Assembly: GCF_000275845.1 (NCBI RefSeq)
Contig: NW_006766892.1
Span: 400,736-464,735 of the forward strand
Source of the DNA: Dichomitus squalens LYAD-421 SS1
Taxonomy: Eukaryota; Basidiomycota; Agaricomycetes; Polyporales; Polyporaceae
Length of the DNA: 64,000 nucleotides
Direction of reading: 5' to 3'
Shown: piece by piece, positions 1-12,352 of the stretch
Layout: every line of letters begins with the position of its first letter
How positions within the stretch are numbered: position 1 is the stretch's first letter
Translations under genes and position numbers: made by a program
Notes under the pieces: model-generated
What the model was told of the DNA's origin: nothing
Databases searched by the model: none
What the model saw: the letters and a program-made list of their open reading frames with translations, nothing else

Positions 1-484
1 CCCATTTCCACGGTGCGACCGTTGAACGCGCTTTTTGCCTTGTCGAACCGGGGATTTTCCCGGGGCGCCAGGCCCATAGTGTCACTACTCACGTTCGGTA
101 GCTAGACATCTAGCCGCTGCCTCGCTTTCCGCAGATTTTTGAGCCTCAGTGTATGCCGCCGTTATGGTTGTATGCAGGACGTATTCATTAGCTACGAGGT
201 ATACAGAGCACTACATGAAGGGGGAATAAGCTAGAGCCCATCGATGGCGGGAGTCCAAGAGTTGCAGCAAAATCGACAGAGTAATCCCAATATGTCGATT
301 GAACGCGTTCGCGATAGCGCGTCGCCCAATCATATACAGTGCCTGGGCGCCTGCACAGGTAGACCGCCCTGTGCGAAAGTTGACGTGCGCTTTTGTGCAC
401 CTGTAGCCTTCGTCATCAGTTGACAAGTCGACAAAAGTCGACGACAACCCGGTGTCGACCGGCACATCACTGTTACTACATGCC
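1..484. other. No gene recognised
   Basis: Short overlapping open frames occur on both strands, but none has family-like composition or credible splice structure. It lies just 3' of the minus-strand coding fragment that ends at 485 and may be its 3' flank. Confidence 0.4.
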
Positions 485-665
485 CTAGAACTCAAGGAAG
501 TTGATGTCGTCGACCGCCTTAAGTGTGGCGTTGGTGGGGTCGAACTCCTTCACGAGCGCGCGTATGAGCGGCGTGCTGAACGTGCAGCCGGTCTCCAGGA
601 AAGAAGCCCTTCGCTCAGTCGTGTCATTGCAGCCTCCACACCGGGTCACTGCGGTCGTTCCTTGT
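485..665 (-). pseudogene. C-terminal coding fragment of an unrecognised protein
   Basis: Read on the minus strand this stretch is open for about 55 codons and ends in TAG at 485-487. It reads like the end of a real protein: a Cys-Gly-Gly-Cys segment, then ETGCTFSTPLIRALVKEF and a terminal acidic DDINFLEF. In the same frame a TGA lies just upstream (near 680), so it is either a last exon whose upstream exons I cannot find or a truncated remnant. The next 600 bases upstream on this strand give no matching exon before the divergent epimerase gene. I do not recognise the family, and a fortuitous open frame remains possible. Confidence 0.3.
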
Positions 666-1306
666 TCGTTTCAAGACTCGGGAGGCCGGCAAGCGCTAGT
701 CGAACGCCCAACGCCGAACGGTGCATCGCCAGGCACGCAAGTGCCACATAGTAGGCACGTATCGTCGTCCCATGACACTCCTACTGACTTACCGTTGGCG
801 TCCTTCCTCCATCAGTCAATTCTGGTATGGCCGTCACTCGACCAATTTTCCATCAAGTTTTACTTGTCAGGAAGCTTACGTACTCCGAAACGCGGCTGCG
901 CCGAAAACATGTGCGATAGGATGTCTTTCTGGTCACTACTAGACCCTGGGGTTTCCAGCGTTGAGTTACACGGATGATATCATGCCGGTACTTCTAACGG
1001 CATTTTGGTCACTCGAAGCCACGCGGAACCTCTAGCAAGCGGGCACACTCTTCCTGCGCAAGATATTGATGATGCTGCGATCTTTCAACGTCACACATAT
1101 GCACAAAGGTCGAGGCTCCCTCGCTCCCGTCAACGCGTCTTTTGTAACTCATGTGGTACAGCTCAGGTGTGACCGACACGCCCCGGATGCGTTGAGCACG
1201 GGGACTGGGGCTTGTTCCTGCGCTCGTCGCCGCCGACGCCCTGAAGCCCATTTAACGTTTTGTACCTCAAAAGCGCACACAGTGCCGAATTCCCTCAACC
1301 GCCAAA
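666..1306. other. Intergenic; promoter side of the aldose epimerase gene
   Basis: No supported gene. The last 100 bases before the ATG at 1307 would hold the core promoter and 5' UTR of the epimerase gene. I see no convincing TATA box. Confidence 0.4.
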
Positions 1307-2883
1307 ATGTCCAGAGGCCTGCAGTTCACCGCAGTCGTGTTCTTGTCGTTGCTTCCCTCCGTGCTTAGCTTCTCTCCCAATGGCTTGCACCAGGACGACA
1401 CGGATCCTAGCTTGACCAAATACACGCTCTCGTCTCCAGATAACAAAATCAAGGCCAGTTGGATGCCCTTCGGGGCCGCACTGCTCGAGTTCTTCGTTGA
1501 GGACAAGAACGGTGTCAAGAGGGATCTGGTCATGGGCTTTGACAATCGGACGTTGTACACCGTCGTCCGCGGTCAGCTGGGGTCAGTCTTGGGCAGGTAC
1601 GCGGGCAGGATCAGGAACGGTACATTTTCTGGTGAGTATAGCACCCTGTCTTTAGTGCCGCATGTATCCTCAACCGACTTGACGCGCATATATGCAGTCC
1701 CTCCGACTCTCAACACGACCAACTCCACGAGGACAACGCCCGACGACCGTCCCGTTATGGTCTACAACGTCCCGCTGAATGACGCGAGTGGTCGCGCAGC
1801 CCTCCATGGCGGCCCAATTGGTCTGTGACACGCACTGCTTGCGCTCCCATTCTTGTCATAAAAGCAGTCTTCAGGCTATGATTTCCGCGCTTGGAACCTG
1901 AGCGCGGTTTCGAACCACTCAATAACGTTCTCCCTTTCCGACCCGGATGGGTTCTTGGGCTTCCCGGGCGCCGTGCAGACTAACGTCACATATTCACTCC
2001 TGAGCGGGGGCAAGTACTCGATTGATTTCCACTCGGAGGTCCTGCCATACGCCAATGGTACCCGGCCCGAGACTCCCATTATGCTGAGCACGCATAATTA
2101 CTGGAACCTCGAGTACGTCTCGTGAATTTATGCGAATACTCGCGGCTTTACTCAAATCCTCCCTGCTGCAGAGGTTGGGGTGACTACAACGCATCCGATC
2201 CCGCTGCCACCGGCTCAGTCGCCGGCACCAACGGCTCACACATCCTGCAGCTCGACGCGGACAGAATTGTCCAATGGGACGGCATCGAAGTGGCGACCGG
2301 TCAGCTCATCGATGTCAACGGCACGCCTTATGACTTCCGCAAGCCCACACGCATCGGCGAGCACGTCGACGAAGCTGTGAACGGTTGCGGCACGGGGTGC
2401 ACCGGCTACGATAACTGCTGGCTCTTCGAAAATCAAGGCTCGGAGCTTACGCACAAGGGCAGCTTGTACAGCCCCAAGTCAGGAATAAGGTGAGCGCTTT
2501 TGTCGTTCGGCTTCTAATTGGCCGAGTGATTGTATTGATGACGTGGAATAGGATGGACATCGCGACGAACCAGCAGGCTAACCAGCTCTATGCATGCGAA
2601 GGTATCGGTGCCGCTGGGCTTCCTCGCAAGGCTTCCCAAGGCGGTGGTGCCGCACACCCTGACGCGACTTATGGAGATCAGAGTTGCGTCGCGCTTGAAC
2701 AAGAATCATGGGCCGATGGAATCAATCAACGTAGGTTCCCCTTGAATTTCAATGCTGTAGATCAACCTAAAGAGAGCATTATTGCACGTAGCGGAGTGGC
2801 CGGTCAACCAGATATACGGCGGGAAGGAGAATCGCAAGTATTATTGGCAGTCTGTCTACAGCTTCAGCGTCGTGTCGTCGTGA
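1307..2883 (+). CDS. Secreted aldose 1-epimerase (galactose mutarotase family)
   Basis: Interconverts the alpha and beta anomers of aldoses such as glucose and galactose. Six exons (1307-1631, 1698-1820, 1875-2112, 2172-2489, 2552-2730, 2792-2883) join in frame to 424 residues, in the usual range for fungal extracellular members plus a leader. Residues 1-21 form a signal peptide with a hydrophobic core ending in an Ser-Phe-Ser context, so the product is probably secreted. Family motifs are clear: LHGGPIGYDFRAW (substrate-loop region, split by intron 2), the catalytic-histidine motif THNYWNLE, and a C-terminal segment around GGKENRKYYWQS. Several Asn-X-Ser/Thr sites suit a glycoprotein. A role in external sugar use is inferred. 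The start is the first ATG of the only frame carrying the signal peptide. Confidence 0.9.
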
Positions 2884-3258
2884 GTAGCAAAGGAGTCATT
2901 TCCGAAGTTTGTATGCTCTCAGGGCTCTCCATCCGTATGACATGTTGCCATCGCCGAAAGGCATGAGCTACCACGACGCATAGGTCTGACTTCAAGTTGC
3001 GTACAGTAAATGCGTGCGATTGGAATATGTGGTGCACTGGAACTATTGTCGTTGCATTAACAAACTCTAAGGCGGGTCTAGCAGAAAGCAGATGTGTTAT
3101 GAGCAAGTACAGAACATATGCATGCAACCCAAGAACACCATACACGACTAGATGATATAGCACAACAGATCAGAGCAAAAAAAAAACTACAGCAGCGCAT
3201 ACGTAGACAATACAATCCAAGGGGAACCTGCAGGTAGGTGACATGGGGACGAGTTGTA
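2884..3258. other. Convergent 3' intergenic region
   Basis: AT-richer stretch between two convergent genes, expected to hold both 3' UTRs. It contains an A-run at 3178-3187 and no coding signal. Confidence 0.5.
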
Positions 3259-6200
3259 TCATATCTCGTTAGATTCTTCATCAACGATAGAGCCCTCTGC
3301 GTCCTCGTCTCCACTCTCGATCTCGACATCGACTTGCTCCCGAGGAGCAGCTTGACCAGTTGGTAGGGATAAAAACTGCTGGACTTCCGACTCTGTATGA
3401 CAGTCGGGTTGGAGAGGACAGAAGGCTAGAGATACACTCGTTTCTGGGTCCGGAGAGATGTGCTTTGTTTCAGCTGGGTGTTCCAAAGAAGCGTCCAGGT
3501 TTTCATCACTTGTCAGGTCGAAGTCCATAGAGATATCATTGCCAGGGAGGGCATCTGGGTTGGGGTAGGGCGGGGGGTCCGATGCGGGTACAATCCCGGA
3601 CGAGTCATGGATTGGCTCTGACGACAACGACTCTTGTAGGTCCGCGTTCGGGGTCATCGAGGACGTTCGGGTTTTTTCAGGGATCTCCTGTCCTGCAAAT
3701 TCGGACACATCTTGACTGACCAACGTTGTGACGCCTGGTGAATCAAGCAAAGGTGGAGGCGGGGGCTCTGGCGATTGATGCGGGACAGTTCCTACTGCAG
3801 GTTCGGCAGGTTGTGAATCAGCGATGACAGGTTGCACGTCTTCCACTTCTGGTGAATGTGTTCTCGCTGGCGGGTCCACATCCGCCAAGGTCACCTCCGC
3901 CGCCGGCGGGTTCGCCATTATAACTTCAGCATCCATCGCGGCATCCACGACCCCCTCGACGTCAGCCTCCCCAACCGTTTCCTCCGCTGTGTCCGCATCC
4001 GCTTCCACTGTATCTCCCTCATCGCCTCCGACGTTTGTACTCAGCTCGATCTCAGGTGCGCTCGCAGGCTCGGGCTTAGGCTCCACCTCGACTCCCTCAA
4101 CCTCGACTTCGGTCTCAGCACCCCTCTCCTTCCCTCTTCCCCTCCCTCTCCCCCGCCCACGGCCCCTCCCAGCGCCCCTCGGTCGCGAACCCTCGCTTGC
4201 GCGAGCACTCTCCGAATCCAACGCCGAAACATGCTCGGCGACCTCGCTCGGTCCACGACTCCCAGGGTCAATCGACGGCCTTCGCTCCTGTTCCTGCGCC
4301 GCCTGATCCGCAAGCACGTCTAGCGCGCTGCGAATGCGCGCGACAGGCGCAGGCACCCGGAGAGCGGGGGCGGATGGGGGTGCGGTGGTGCACAGGGGAG
4401 AGGTGCCGTCCCGGGATTGCACTTTGCTCCTGGAGCGACCGCGCCCGCCTTTGGATTTCGGCTTCTCGGGTGCTGGGGCTGGTGTTGCTGCGGCGGCTGC
4501 TTTCGTACGTCGCGTCGTCTTCGCCGGGGCGGCACTGGTGCTAGGACCCGTAGCAGATTGAGCCGCAGGGGCCGAGAGACCATGGCCGTTCGCCCCGCCC
4601 TTTGTCCGCCTGCGCTTTGGCACCGGGCTCTCAGGCGGAGGGTCCACTGCGCGCCTGCGTGTCCCTCGTCTCGGCACGGGGGCCTCCTCGGGCTCCGTCT
4701 CGTCCCCTTCCTCTTCCTCGTTCCCATCTCGGTCGGGTGAAGCCTGCTGGAGCATCTCATCGCCCGGACCCTCTTCGTCCCCGGCGAGCTCCTCATCCTC
4801 GATAAGCGTGCGCGCGGCGCTCACGAGCGAGTCCATCGGCGTCGACGCGCCTTGCGTATCCTCGGGCGCAGAGGTGTTTTGCGGCCGGGTCGGGGTTCGT
4901 AATTGCTGCGCCTGGGGAGTTCGAGTGTGCGGCTGTGGCTGCTTTCCTTTGGTATGAGCAATCGAAGTCGGGGCAGGGGCAGCACGGCTCGGGGGCGTGC
5001 TCGGGGCTACGGGCCCCCAAGGCATCGGGATGATCACGGGCATGGGACCCTGCCCGTTACCTGGGTTGTAGTACACGAACCCGGGATGTTGCATTGGGTG
5101 TGGATGAGGATGGCGGCCCTGCGCGAGCGCAGGAGCGTATTGTTGCATGGGTGGATGCATATGTTGAGGAATCTGGGGCTGCAGGCCTCCGCGCTGATGG
5201 GACGCAGGAGAGGCGGGAAACGGCGATGTAATAGGAGCGGGTGCCAGCTTGCGTTGAGGAGGGCCTGATGAGGACGAGGGAGCGCGCTGTGCATGAGTTT
5301 GCGAAGAAAAGCCCGAGGCGAGCGCAAGAGGCACCGCAGGACCTGAAGGCAGATCGTCGCCTTCGCGGGGCTGTCGTGTCTCAGTTGTCGCCGCTACCTC
5401 CCCTAACCCCGCCGCCGCATCCGTGCTGGAATGGATCTGATCGAGAGGATGCTGCAGCACCTGACCCGTGCCCTGGTCCGTGTGCGCACGTTCCGCCTCG
5501 TGCTCGAGCTTGTGCCGCTCCTTCACGAGCCCTGAGACAACCCCCGCACGGACGCGGCCTAGTTTGCGCGCGGCGACGAGAATGCACTCCGCGCGGGCGT
5601 CCGCAAGGAGGGGTACGGGGCCAAGGTCTGTGCGGTGTCGGTGCTTCCTGTCTTTCTCTTTCTCGCGGTCTTTATCCTTGTCCTTTTCGCGGTCCTTACG
5701 ATGGCTATGGAGGTGATGATGATGTTGCTCGACCTTAAAGCGCAGGGTGCGCGTGGGCTGGGATGGCCCTGCTTGATTTGCAGGTTCGCGTGAGGGGTCG
5801 TGGGCGGCGTGAGGTGCAAGTGCGGCGGCGGCAGGAGCGTTCGCCACCTCTTTGTCTGCACGACCGTTCAGGGATGCGGACGGCACGCCGTCCGCAGGCG
5901 CTGTCGCGCGCTCCTTGCCCTTGAGCTTCTTTCCGAAGCTCGCGAGCCGGTCGGTGACCTGATCTGACTGTGCTTCTGAGCGCCACAAATCGGAATCGCG
6001 CAGGACTGTGGCCTGCATCGTGAGCAACGGTCGTATTCGGGAAAGCTCGCCCTCCAGCGACGACATGCGAGTTTGTGTGTCGGATAGCTAACAGTGGGAC
6101 GGACGTTCGAGCATGAGACGAAAAACGCAAGGCGAAGAGGAAGCTGACGAACTCTGCAACGGTACGCCTTGATGTCATCCTCGAGACGAGATATGTAGCG

Positions 6201-6851
6201 CTGCATTTCCTGGAGATAATATTGTAAGAGTGAAGTTAGATGAATGCTCTATACGTACCTGTTCCTTGACGATGGGTTCCTGCGCTACGCGGGCCTTCGC
6301 GAGCAGGACGTCCGCACTCCTGCTCCAGCAGTCCCTTTCCGCTTTGAAGCGCGCATGGTCCTCGGCCCTTTCTACGAGGAGCATGTTCCTCTGGAAGGTG
6401 AGATCTGCGATGGTCTCTGCCTGGGTCGCGAGTTGGGCGGGGGACGGATGCAGCAACAGATGTGAAGTCAAGCGCAGTACCTTTCGGACAGCATGCGCTC
6501 AGGGAACGACGGTCGACGGGAACGCGGGGAGAAGCGCACCATGGCAGCAAGCTCGGAGTCCTGGCCGTTTGTGGAGGTGAGAGTCGAGGCGTACTCCTGC
6601 ACACGCGCTCGCATAGATTCGAGTTCGGCGTGGTCCAATGGCTCTGGGGAGGGTATTCGAGGAGGTGGCATAAAGTCGTCTGTGATCGGCGGAGTGGGTA
6701 GACTATCTGCGATGGGTGGGAATCCGTGTGCGGGGAGCGTCGTCTGAGGGGCATCAGGCGGGAGAGAGGGAGGGGCGGGGGAAGGAGACATGGTGTGCAT
6801 GATGTCGTCGAGAGCGAGGGCGGGTGCATCTGGAGGAGCGATGGGCTGCAT
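3259..6851 (-). CDS. Large coiled-coil and disordered protein, function unknown
   Basis: Four exons (6851-6540, 6420-6259, 6209-6153, 6087-3259) join in frame to about 1119 residues. After a proline-rich N-terminus, residues ~75-210 look like a coiled coil (for example ERAEDHARFKAERDCW and MQRYISRLEDDIKAY). The remaining ~900 residues are low-complexity: a Lys/Glu/Asp-rich stretch, His/Pro/Gln-rich segments, basic patches resembling nuclear signals (PKRRRTKGG), an Arg-Gly repeat of six or more units near 4130-4160, and an acidic Ser-rich C-terminus. RG repeats are known in RNA-binding and nuclear proteins, so a nuclear role is possible but only inferred. I recognise no catalytic domain. The first donor (GTGCGC at 6539) was chosen because it alone keeps the frame. 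Upstream in-frame starts exist, for example at 6992. Confidence 0.7.
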
Positions 6852-7110
6852 GGGACGTCGCGCCCCTGCCGGCTGGAGGGGGCGGGACGAGGGACAGGGC
6901 AGACTGCAGCGGCCGCTGGGCGAGCGGGTGAGCCGCGAGCGGGACGAGCACGGCCAAACAACGCACAAACAACGCCCTCGCGCGAAGGACACACGTGACG
7001 GGAGTCTTCTCCCGCACGTGGCTCAGCCCCAGCGTCCGAGGGGATCGGAAGAAGAGTGCGACTGGTCATAGGCGCCCGCTGTGCTCCCTCCTTCCTTGCA
7101 ACTCCTGCGA
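6852..7110. promoter_or_regulatory. Shared divergent promoter region
   Basis: The 259-bp gap between the start codons of the divergent coiled-coil and hydrolase genes is GC-rich with no clear TATA box, suggesting a bidirectional promoter. Position is the only evidence. Confidence 0.45.
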
Positions 7111-8842
7111 ATGAGCGCCCCCCTGTCCTCCCTCCTCTCCGCCATGCAACCCTCCTCGGGCTTCCAATGGTTCCTCCTCGTCTGCCCCGCCGTCGTCGTC
7201 CTCGCATACTTCGTCACCATATTCCCCCACACCCCAAGCACCCTCTATGTCCACCCCTCTCTCGCCACTCTCGACAAGGCCGCTCCTAGCTGGTCAATAT
7301 ATCCAGATAACTACTATGAAGGTGGCGCGTATGTCAAGCTTCCCCAGGGCTCCGTGCGTCGCGCCTTCCCACCTCTATCTCCCGTTCATTATCCACCAAC
7401 ACTAGCCCTGTTCGATAGACCCGATATTGGCTCATAGGCCCGGAGGACGGCAAGCGGGTACGATCTCTCGTCAATCATTACGCGGACGCGTGCCGGACCT
7501 TTCATTCCAGGTTGTTCTCATCCACGGACTCTCCGTGCCGTCCATTATATGGAGGGACGTCGCGCCGAATCTCGCCAAGAACGGCTATCGCGTCCTACTC
7601 TACGGTGAGAGCGCATATAATTAGCCTGTCTGACGCGCAATTGTAATCGTCATCTAGACCTATACGGGCGTGGCTACTCCGACGCGCCTCATACAACGTA
7701 CGACGCGAACCTCTACACAACACAGCTCGCGCTACTCCTCCAATATGTTGGATGGAATAAAGCGAACATCGTTGGTGTGTCCATGGTGCGCAGTCCTCAT
7801 TAGGCTGAGCATAATGCCCTGAGGCTGATTTCTGCGTATGCTGAAAGGGCGGTGGAATTGCTGCGGCTTTCAGCGCACAATTCCCCCACCTCGTTAATGA
7901 CAAGGTTGTACTCATTGCCAGCGCAGGCCTGATGGATGTATGTGTCATGGTGGTGTGATCGCGTCCACGAAACTCAATCACGCTCCGTCCAGTCCTCCGA
8001 CATGTCCAGGACTACTAAGTTCCTGTCCTCTCCCCTCATGCAAGTCGTCGCATCAAGCTCCCCTTTCCGCGTGAGTACTCCGCTCTGTCGTCCGCCTGCA
8101 CGGTCAATTCGTTTTGTCCGCTACACTGTCTCGCTGGCTCTGGTTTCCTTCAGACTCTGCACTTGTGGGAAACTCTCTCATTGGCTAAAGAAGTGCATCT
8201 CCGCGCCCTGCCGCCGCCTTGACGTAGCTTGTTCTGCAGTCTTTCAGCACCCTTCTGCTCAGCATCAATCTGAGAATGCCCGCCCTTTACCATTCACCTT
8301 CTAATCTGATAGATCACTTACTGTCCTCCCTCTCTAGCTCTATCTCCAATACCTGGCGGACCAGAAAGCTCCTTCAGATCCTATTGCAGAGGTGAATCAC
8401 ATATTCCCTTTCATCTCGGCCTAAAGCCGTCCCCTCCCAATCCAGACGCTTATCCGACCCTTGTCTCGTGGTAGCTCGTGCGCATACAATCAGCATATCT
8501 GCCAGGTTACAACGCCGCGCTTGCATCCTCGATGCGAGACGGCCCTCTGCGCAACCTCGCCCCACAGTTCACCGCGCTCGGCCGGCATTCACGCAAGACG
8601 AATGGACGAGTACTTGTTATCTGGGTACGTTCTGGGACCATGCGATTTGCGTGAGAATTCAAAGAGCTCACATGAGCGTGCAGGGCACGGCGGACAAAGT
8701 CGTACCGTATCGCTACGCGGCAAAGGTGCAGACGTACATTCCGCACGCGGAGCTCGTCACGATCGAGGGTGGCCCGCACGACATCACAATCAGCCACCCA
8801 GACGAAGTCTCGCGGGCCCTGCTTCACTTTCTTAGTCAATGA
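7111..8842 (+). CDS. Alpha/beta hydrolase with N-terminal membrane anchor
   Basis: Nine exons (7111-7353, 7419-7457, 7511-7604, 7658-7785, 7848-7937, 7993-8070, 8338-8391, 8475-8624, 8684-8842) give a 344-residue protein. Residues ~16-38 (WFLLVCPAVVVLAYFVTIF) form one membrane helix. The hydrolase fold follows: oxyanion-loop LIHGLSVPSIIW, nucleophile elbow GVSMGGG (Ser; intron 4 splits it), acid residue in VIWGTADKVVPY, and catalytic His in EGGPHDI. The architecture suits an ER- or membrane-bound esterase/lipase of the ABHD6/serine-hydrolase type; substrate unknown. The 267-nt intron 8071-8337 is unusually long for this locus, and an unrecognised exon there is possible. An alternative start is the Met codon at 7144. 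Confidence 0.85.
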
Positions 8843-9899
8843 CATTCAAAAGTCTAGCCAAGCCAATCGCTCATTGTGGCGCCTCTTATCGTCGCCCACG
8901 TCGTCTTTCGCGACCGTCTTGGACAATTCCGCTTCGCATATATGCGGTCTGCTGCCTTCTCGTTGGGCATCGGCTCTGAGCGTATGCTCGCTTTGACATA
9001 CATGCTCTTCAGTGATGTTGTTTTTTCGTTCTTGCTTGCGCTACCCTCTTGGCTATCCTTCCATTTCCATGCACACGTTCCGCGTCCACCACACCTTATC
9101 TCCGTGTTTAGTTGTCAACACTTCATTTCCACCTCCACAAGTCCTCACTGTTAATCATCGTATATGCACACGCCGCACTTGCATGCAATCCGCCGTCTCG
9201 CTCTCCGTCACTTACATGAGCATACCCACATACATATTACATATCACTACCGCCCATAACGCTTGCCTGGTGTACTCGTCTGACCTCCGTTCCCCAATCC
9301 CATCGTTCACCTTGTATCCCTTCTACCTCACCTTTACCCCATCATGTTGCCCTTACGTGTACTTACGTACCTCTCATCATCGTCACTTTATCGGGCGGGG
9401 AATGTTGACAGCGGGGAGGTCCCGCAGGCTCAGGCCTGCCTGCGCCTCACCCAAGCTCGTATACTCTTATTCGTATCAGTATTCAGGATAATCCGTCTCT
9501 TTCATCCGTTCCCACGCGGGAAATAAAAGTAGATCTTAGGCTAATCTCAGTGTTGTATAGACGACTTATTCTTAGCGTCGCATCCCGTCCTTGCTGCTTT
9601 CTTTAGCGTCGGCGTTCAGTCGCTGCTTTCTCGCGGAACTCGACCGCTCGCTGCACGTACCTTCCCCATGCATGCAAATGAACACCACGGAGCCCACGCG
9701 GCGCGCGTGCGAGCTGGACGATAAGCACGCAGCGAAGCGGGTTACGTCGACTGGCGTCGTACGATGACAATTTGACGTTTTTGGTACATCTCAATCTCCT
9801 CGCCCCTGCCGTGCGGTTCCCCGGCAGCACCTACGTACGCACTGTAGTCGTGTGCAGCCCCAGTGGTGCCTGAGCCCTACACACCCGAACGCCAAACGC
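8843..9899. other. Convergent intergenic region, no gene seen
   Basis: About 1 kb of pyrimidine-rich sequence between convergent genes. Open frames on the plus strand (to about 9526) are Ser/Tyr/His-rich with no family resemblance. No RNA gene or repeat seen. Confidence 0.45.
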
Positions 9900-12352
9900 T
9901 CACGCACCCAACTTGGCCGCGTTCGTCAGGACGTCCGCGAAGTCGAACGTGACGATGTCCTTGAGCTTCCCGAAGTTGGGGGTGCCCACACCCGTGACGG
10001 GGTCCCAGCCCTCGGTCGCGTTGAACCCGGGCGTGCCGCAGCCGGGGTTGTTCCCGGTGGTGATGTCGTTGAAGACGCTGGGGTCGGTCGCCTGCAGCGC
10101 GTAGATGAGCGGGTTGAGGAAGCCGAGCGAGGGCAGGCCCTTGGAGATGCGCGCGGAGTTGAGGAGCGAGACGATGGAGGCGAACGTCGGCGCCGCGGCG
10201 GAGGTGCCGCCGATGGAGACGGGGCGCCCGGAGAGGAAGATGCGGAAGAGGTCGGCTTGGGCGGCGACGTCGGGGATGGCCTGTAGGGAGGGGAGGCGTC
10301 AGTCGGATGTCAGGTTCAGGTTCAGGAGTGTGTAGGAAATGTCAAGCGGTGATTGAGGGAGGAACAGTGTCTCTGGGGAGGGGGGGAGAGAACGAGGGAA
10401 ATGGGACGTACGCGGCCGTTAGGGTTGAAGAGACCCGCGTACGTGCCGGGCGCGAGCTTGTTGAGGAACTTGGAAACAGCGAGCTGCTGGTATGCCGGGC
10501 GGGGGAACTACAGCGGCACGTTCCGTATGTCAGCGACATTCACAGGATGTGTAAAGCATAAAGACATATAGACGTACAACATCACTGAAGCCTCCGCCAG
10601 AGAAGAAGACGGCCGTCTCAGGAACGTGAATGGTGCCGCCCACCGCTGTCACGCTGTGATAGAGCTTCGATGTCAGCGCCCGCAAGATGTTCCCGAGTGG
10701 GATTCGCGGAGGTCCATCAGACGAGGCACTCACAAGGGGCACGAAGGGGGGAAGAGCGGGACGAAGCGCGTCACGTTGCGCCCGTCGTTGGTGAAGCATT
10801 CCTGGAGCGCCGGGTCCTCCTCACCATCGCCGACACCACCGTCACCGGAAGAGAATGTCAGAGAGACACCGCGAGCGCCTACAAAACAAATTGCAAGTAG
10901 GGAACGTCAGGGAAGAGCGTTTCGATAATTCGATGGTCAGGGCTTACCGAGCTGTGCAAACCCGGCGCAGACGCGCTTGGCGAAGCTGACGGGCACTACG
11001 AAGAAGCAGAAGTGTTAGCCTTCCCTGCTCCAAGAACAGCACGGGCACATACCAGTCTGCTCGTCGTCAGCGTAGGAAGTGGAGATGGTCTGCGGCAGAG
11101 TCTTCTGCTTCAGGACGAAATCAAGCCACTCCGTGTACGGTTCGTTCGAGTCGTCGGGTGTGAGCACGTCGGGAATGAATGGGGGGCTGCCACCTGTCGA
11201 ATAGAAGGTGGCCGGGGTAGGGAACGTGAGGCCGTAGGCGAACTGGGTATCTATCAGACATTACGAGAGGGCATCAGTACTCGGACACCGGACGGACATA
11301 CTCTCCGACGCTAACCCAAGTTGGCTTCAGCGCCAGCCTCGTCGAGGGTCTGGTTGTTCTCGCCGCCATTGATGAGGATGGTCTTGAACGTCGAGTTGAG
11401 CGCGTCGGGCCTCTGCTCCGCGAAGAACGTCTGCAGGTCCTGGATGTTCGCGAATTGCTCGAGGTAGCCGGTGATACCGATCTGGTTCCCGTTCGTCGCG
11501 GACGCTTTGAAGCCGACGGCGTTGTAGAGTTCCAGGATGCACGTGACCGTGATAGTCTGGTTGCAGGACGCGTCGACGTGGCCGCCCGACGCGGAGGGCA
11601 CGCTGATGGGCGGCGCGTTCGCGGCGATGGCGACGGACTTCTCCTGTGCCTCGGAAAAGCGGAAGGATGTCTTGAGGGACTTTGTCCGCGAGAAGACGGT
11701 CGTGGGCTGGATAAGCTCGACGTGCTCGTGTAGGTGCTCGGGAAGGCTGTAGGACGTCGTGCGGATGACCGAGTCCCCGGACGCGTCATGGGTCCAGATG
11801 TGGTATTCCTGGGGGCAAAGGGGGCGTGAGTACGCGTCATACGTGTGGAGAAAGCTGCCATACAGTCTTGAGCATCTCCTCCGCGAGGGACACAGGGACC
11901 TTGATATGGACCCAATCCTTGGCTGGAGAGCGGGCGAGGTCGTCCTCGTAAATGCCGTGCGATGCGAGCCATTCGTTGACGAGGTGAATGCTCTCGGCCT
12001 CGGGAGCGACGAGAGCCTCAACCTCCTCCTTCGTCAAGTGCTGGCCATAGCGCTCGTGGAAGGGGTCGCTAGCGGTGGTGCACGTACGTGTCAGACAGAA
12101 CGCGTCGAGCAGCCCATGGATTGCGCGTCGGCGCACTCACCTGACTTCGTAGAGATGCTTCTCGAGCACGTCGAACTTGGGCTGGGGGAGAGCAATGCGG
12201 AGCTCGATGATGTGGTCAGACGGGGCCGGGGCGCGCTTCGTCCATCCTCGCGGGGACACGACGTTTTCCTTGACCTTGTGCACCGCGGTCGAGGGGACTG
12301 CAGCAGCACCGAAGGCGAGCGCAAGGGCGACCAAGGCAGAGAGCGACCGCAT
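9900..12352 (-). CDS. Tripeptidyl peptidase, sedolisin family (S53), secreted
   Basis: An acid serine-carboxyl peptidase that removes N-terminal tripeptides. Nine exons (12352-12141, 12068-11864, 11808-11316, 11250-11053, 10995-10948, 10878-10734, 10653-10578, 10507-10412, 10280-9900) sum to 617 residues, normal for a pre-pro-sedolisin. Residues 1-19 are a signal peptide. The pro-domain follows (to ~residue 190), with [17 protein letters not shown] typical of its activation region. The catalytic domain shows the Glu/Asp helix ([16 protein letters not shown], split by an intron), the oxyanion region FPPSCPFVTAVGGT, and the nucleophile motif [12 protein letters not shown]. The conserved C-terminal calcium-binding region includes [12 protein letters not shown] nutritional role for a wood- or litter-growing fungus is inferred. 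Catalytic residues appear intact. Confidence 0.95.

Noticed and set aside
3824..5270. Long plus-strand open frames opposite the coiled-coil gene
   Set aside because: They are Ser/Thr/Arg/Pro-rich mirror frames of a low-complexity minus-strand ORF with a continuous 2.8-kb last exon; no splice or family support.
6236..7207. 323-codon minus-strand frame over the promoter and first exons
   Set aside because: Arg/Pro/Ser-rich shadow frame. The frame giving the coiled coil and consistent splicing is different.
11274..11972. 232-codon Arg/Ser/Thr-rich frame inside the sedolisin gene
   Set aside because: Off-frame shadow of sedolisin exon 3; composition typical of GC-rich mirror frames.
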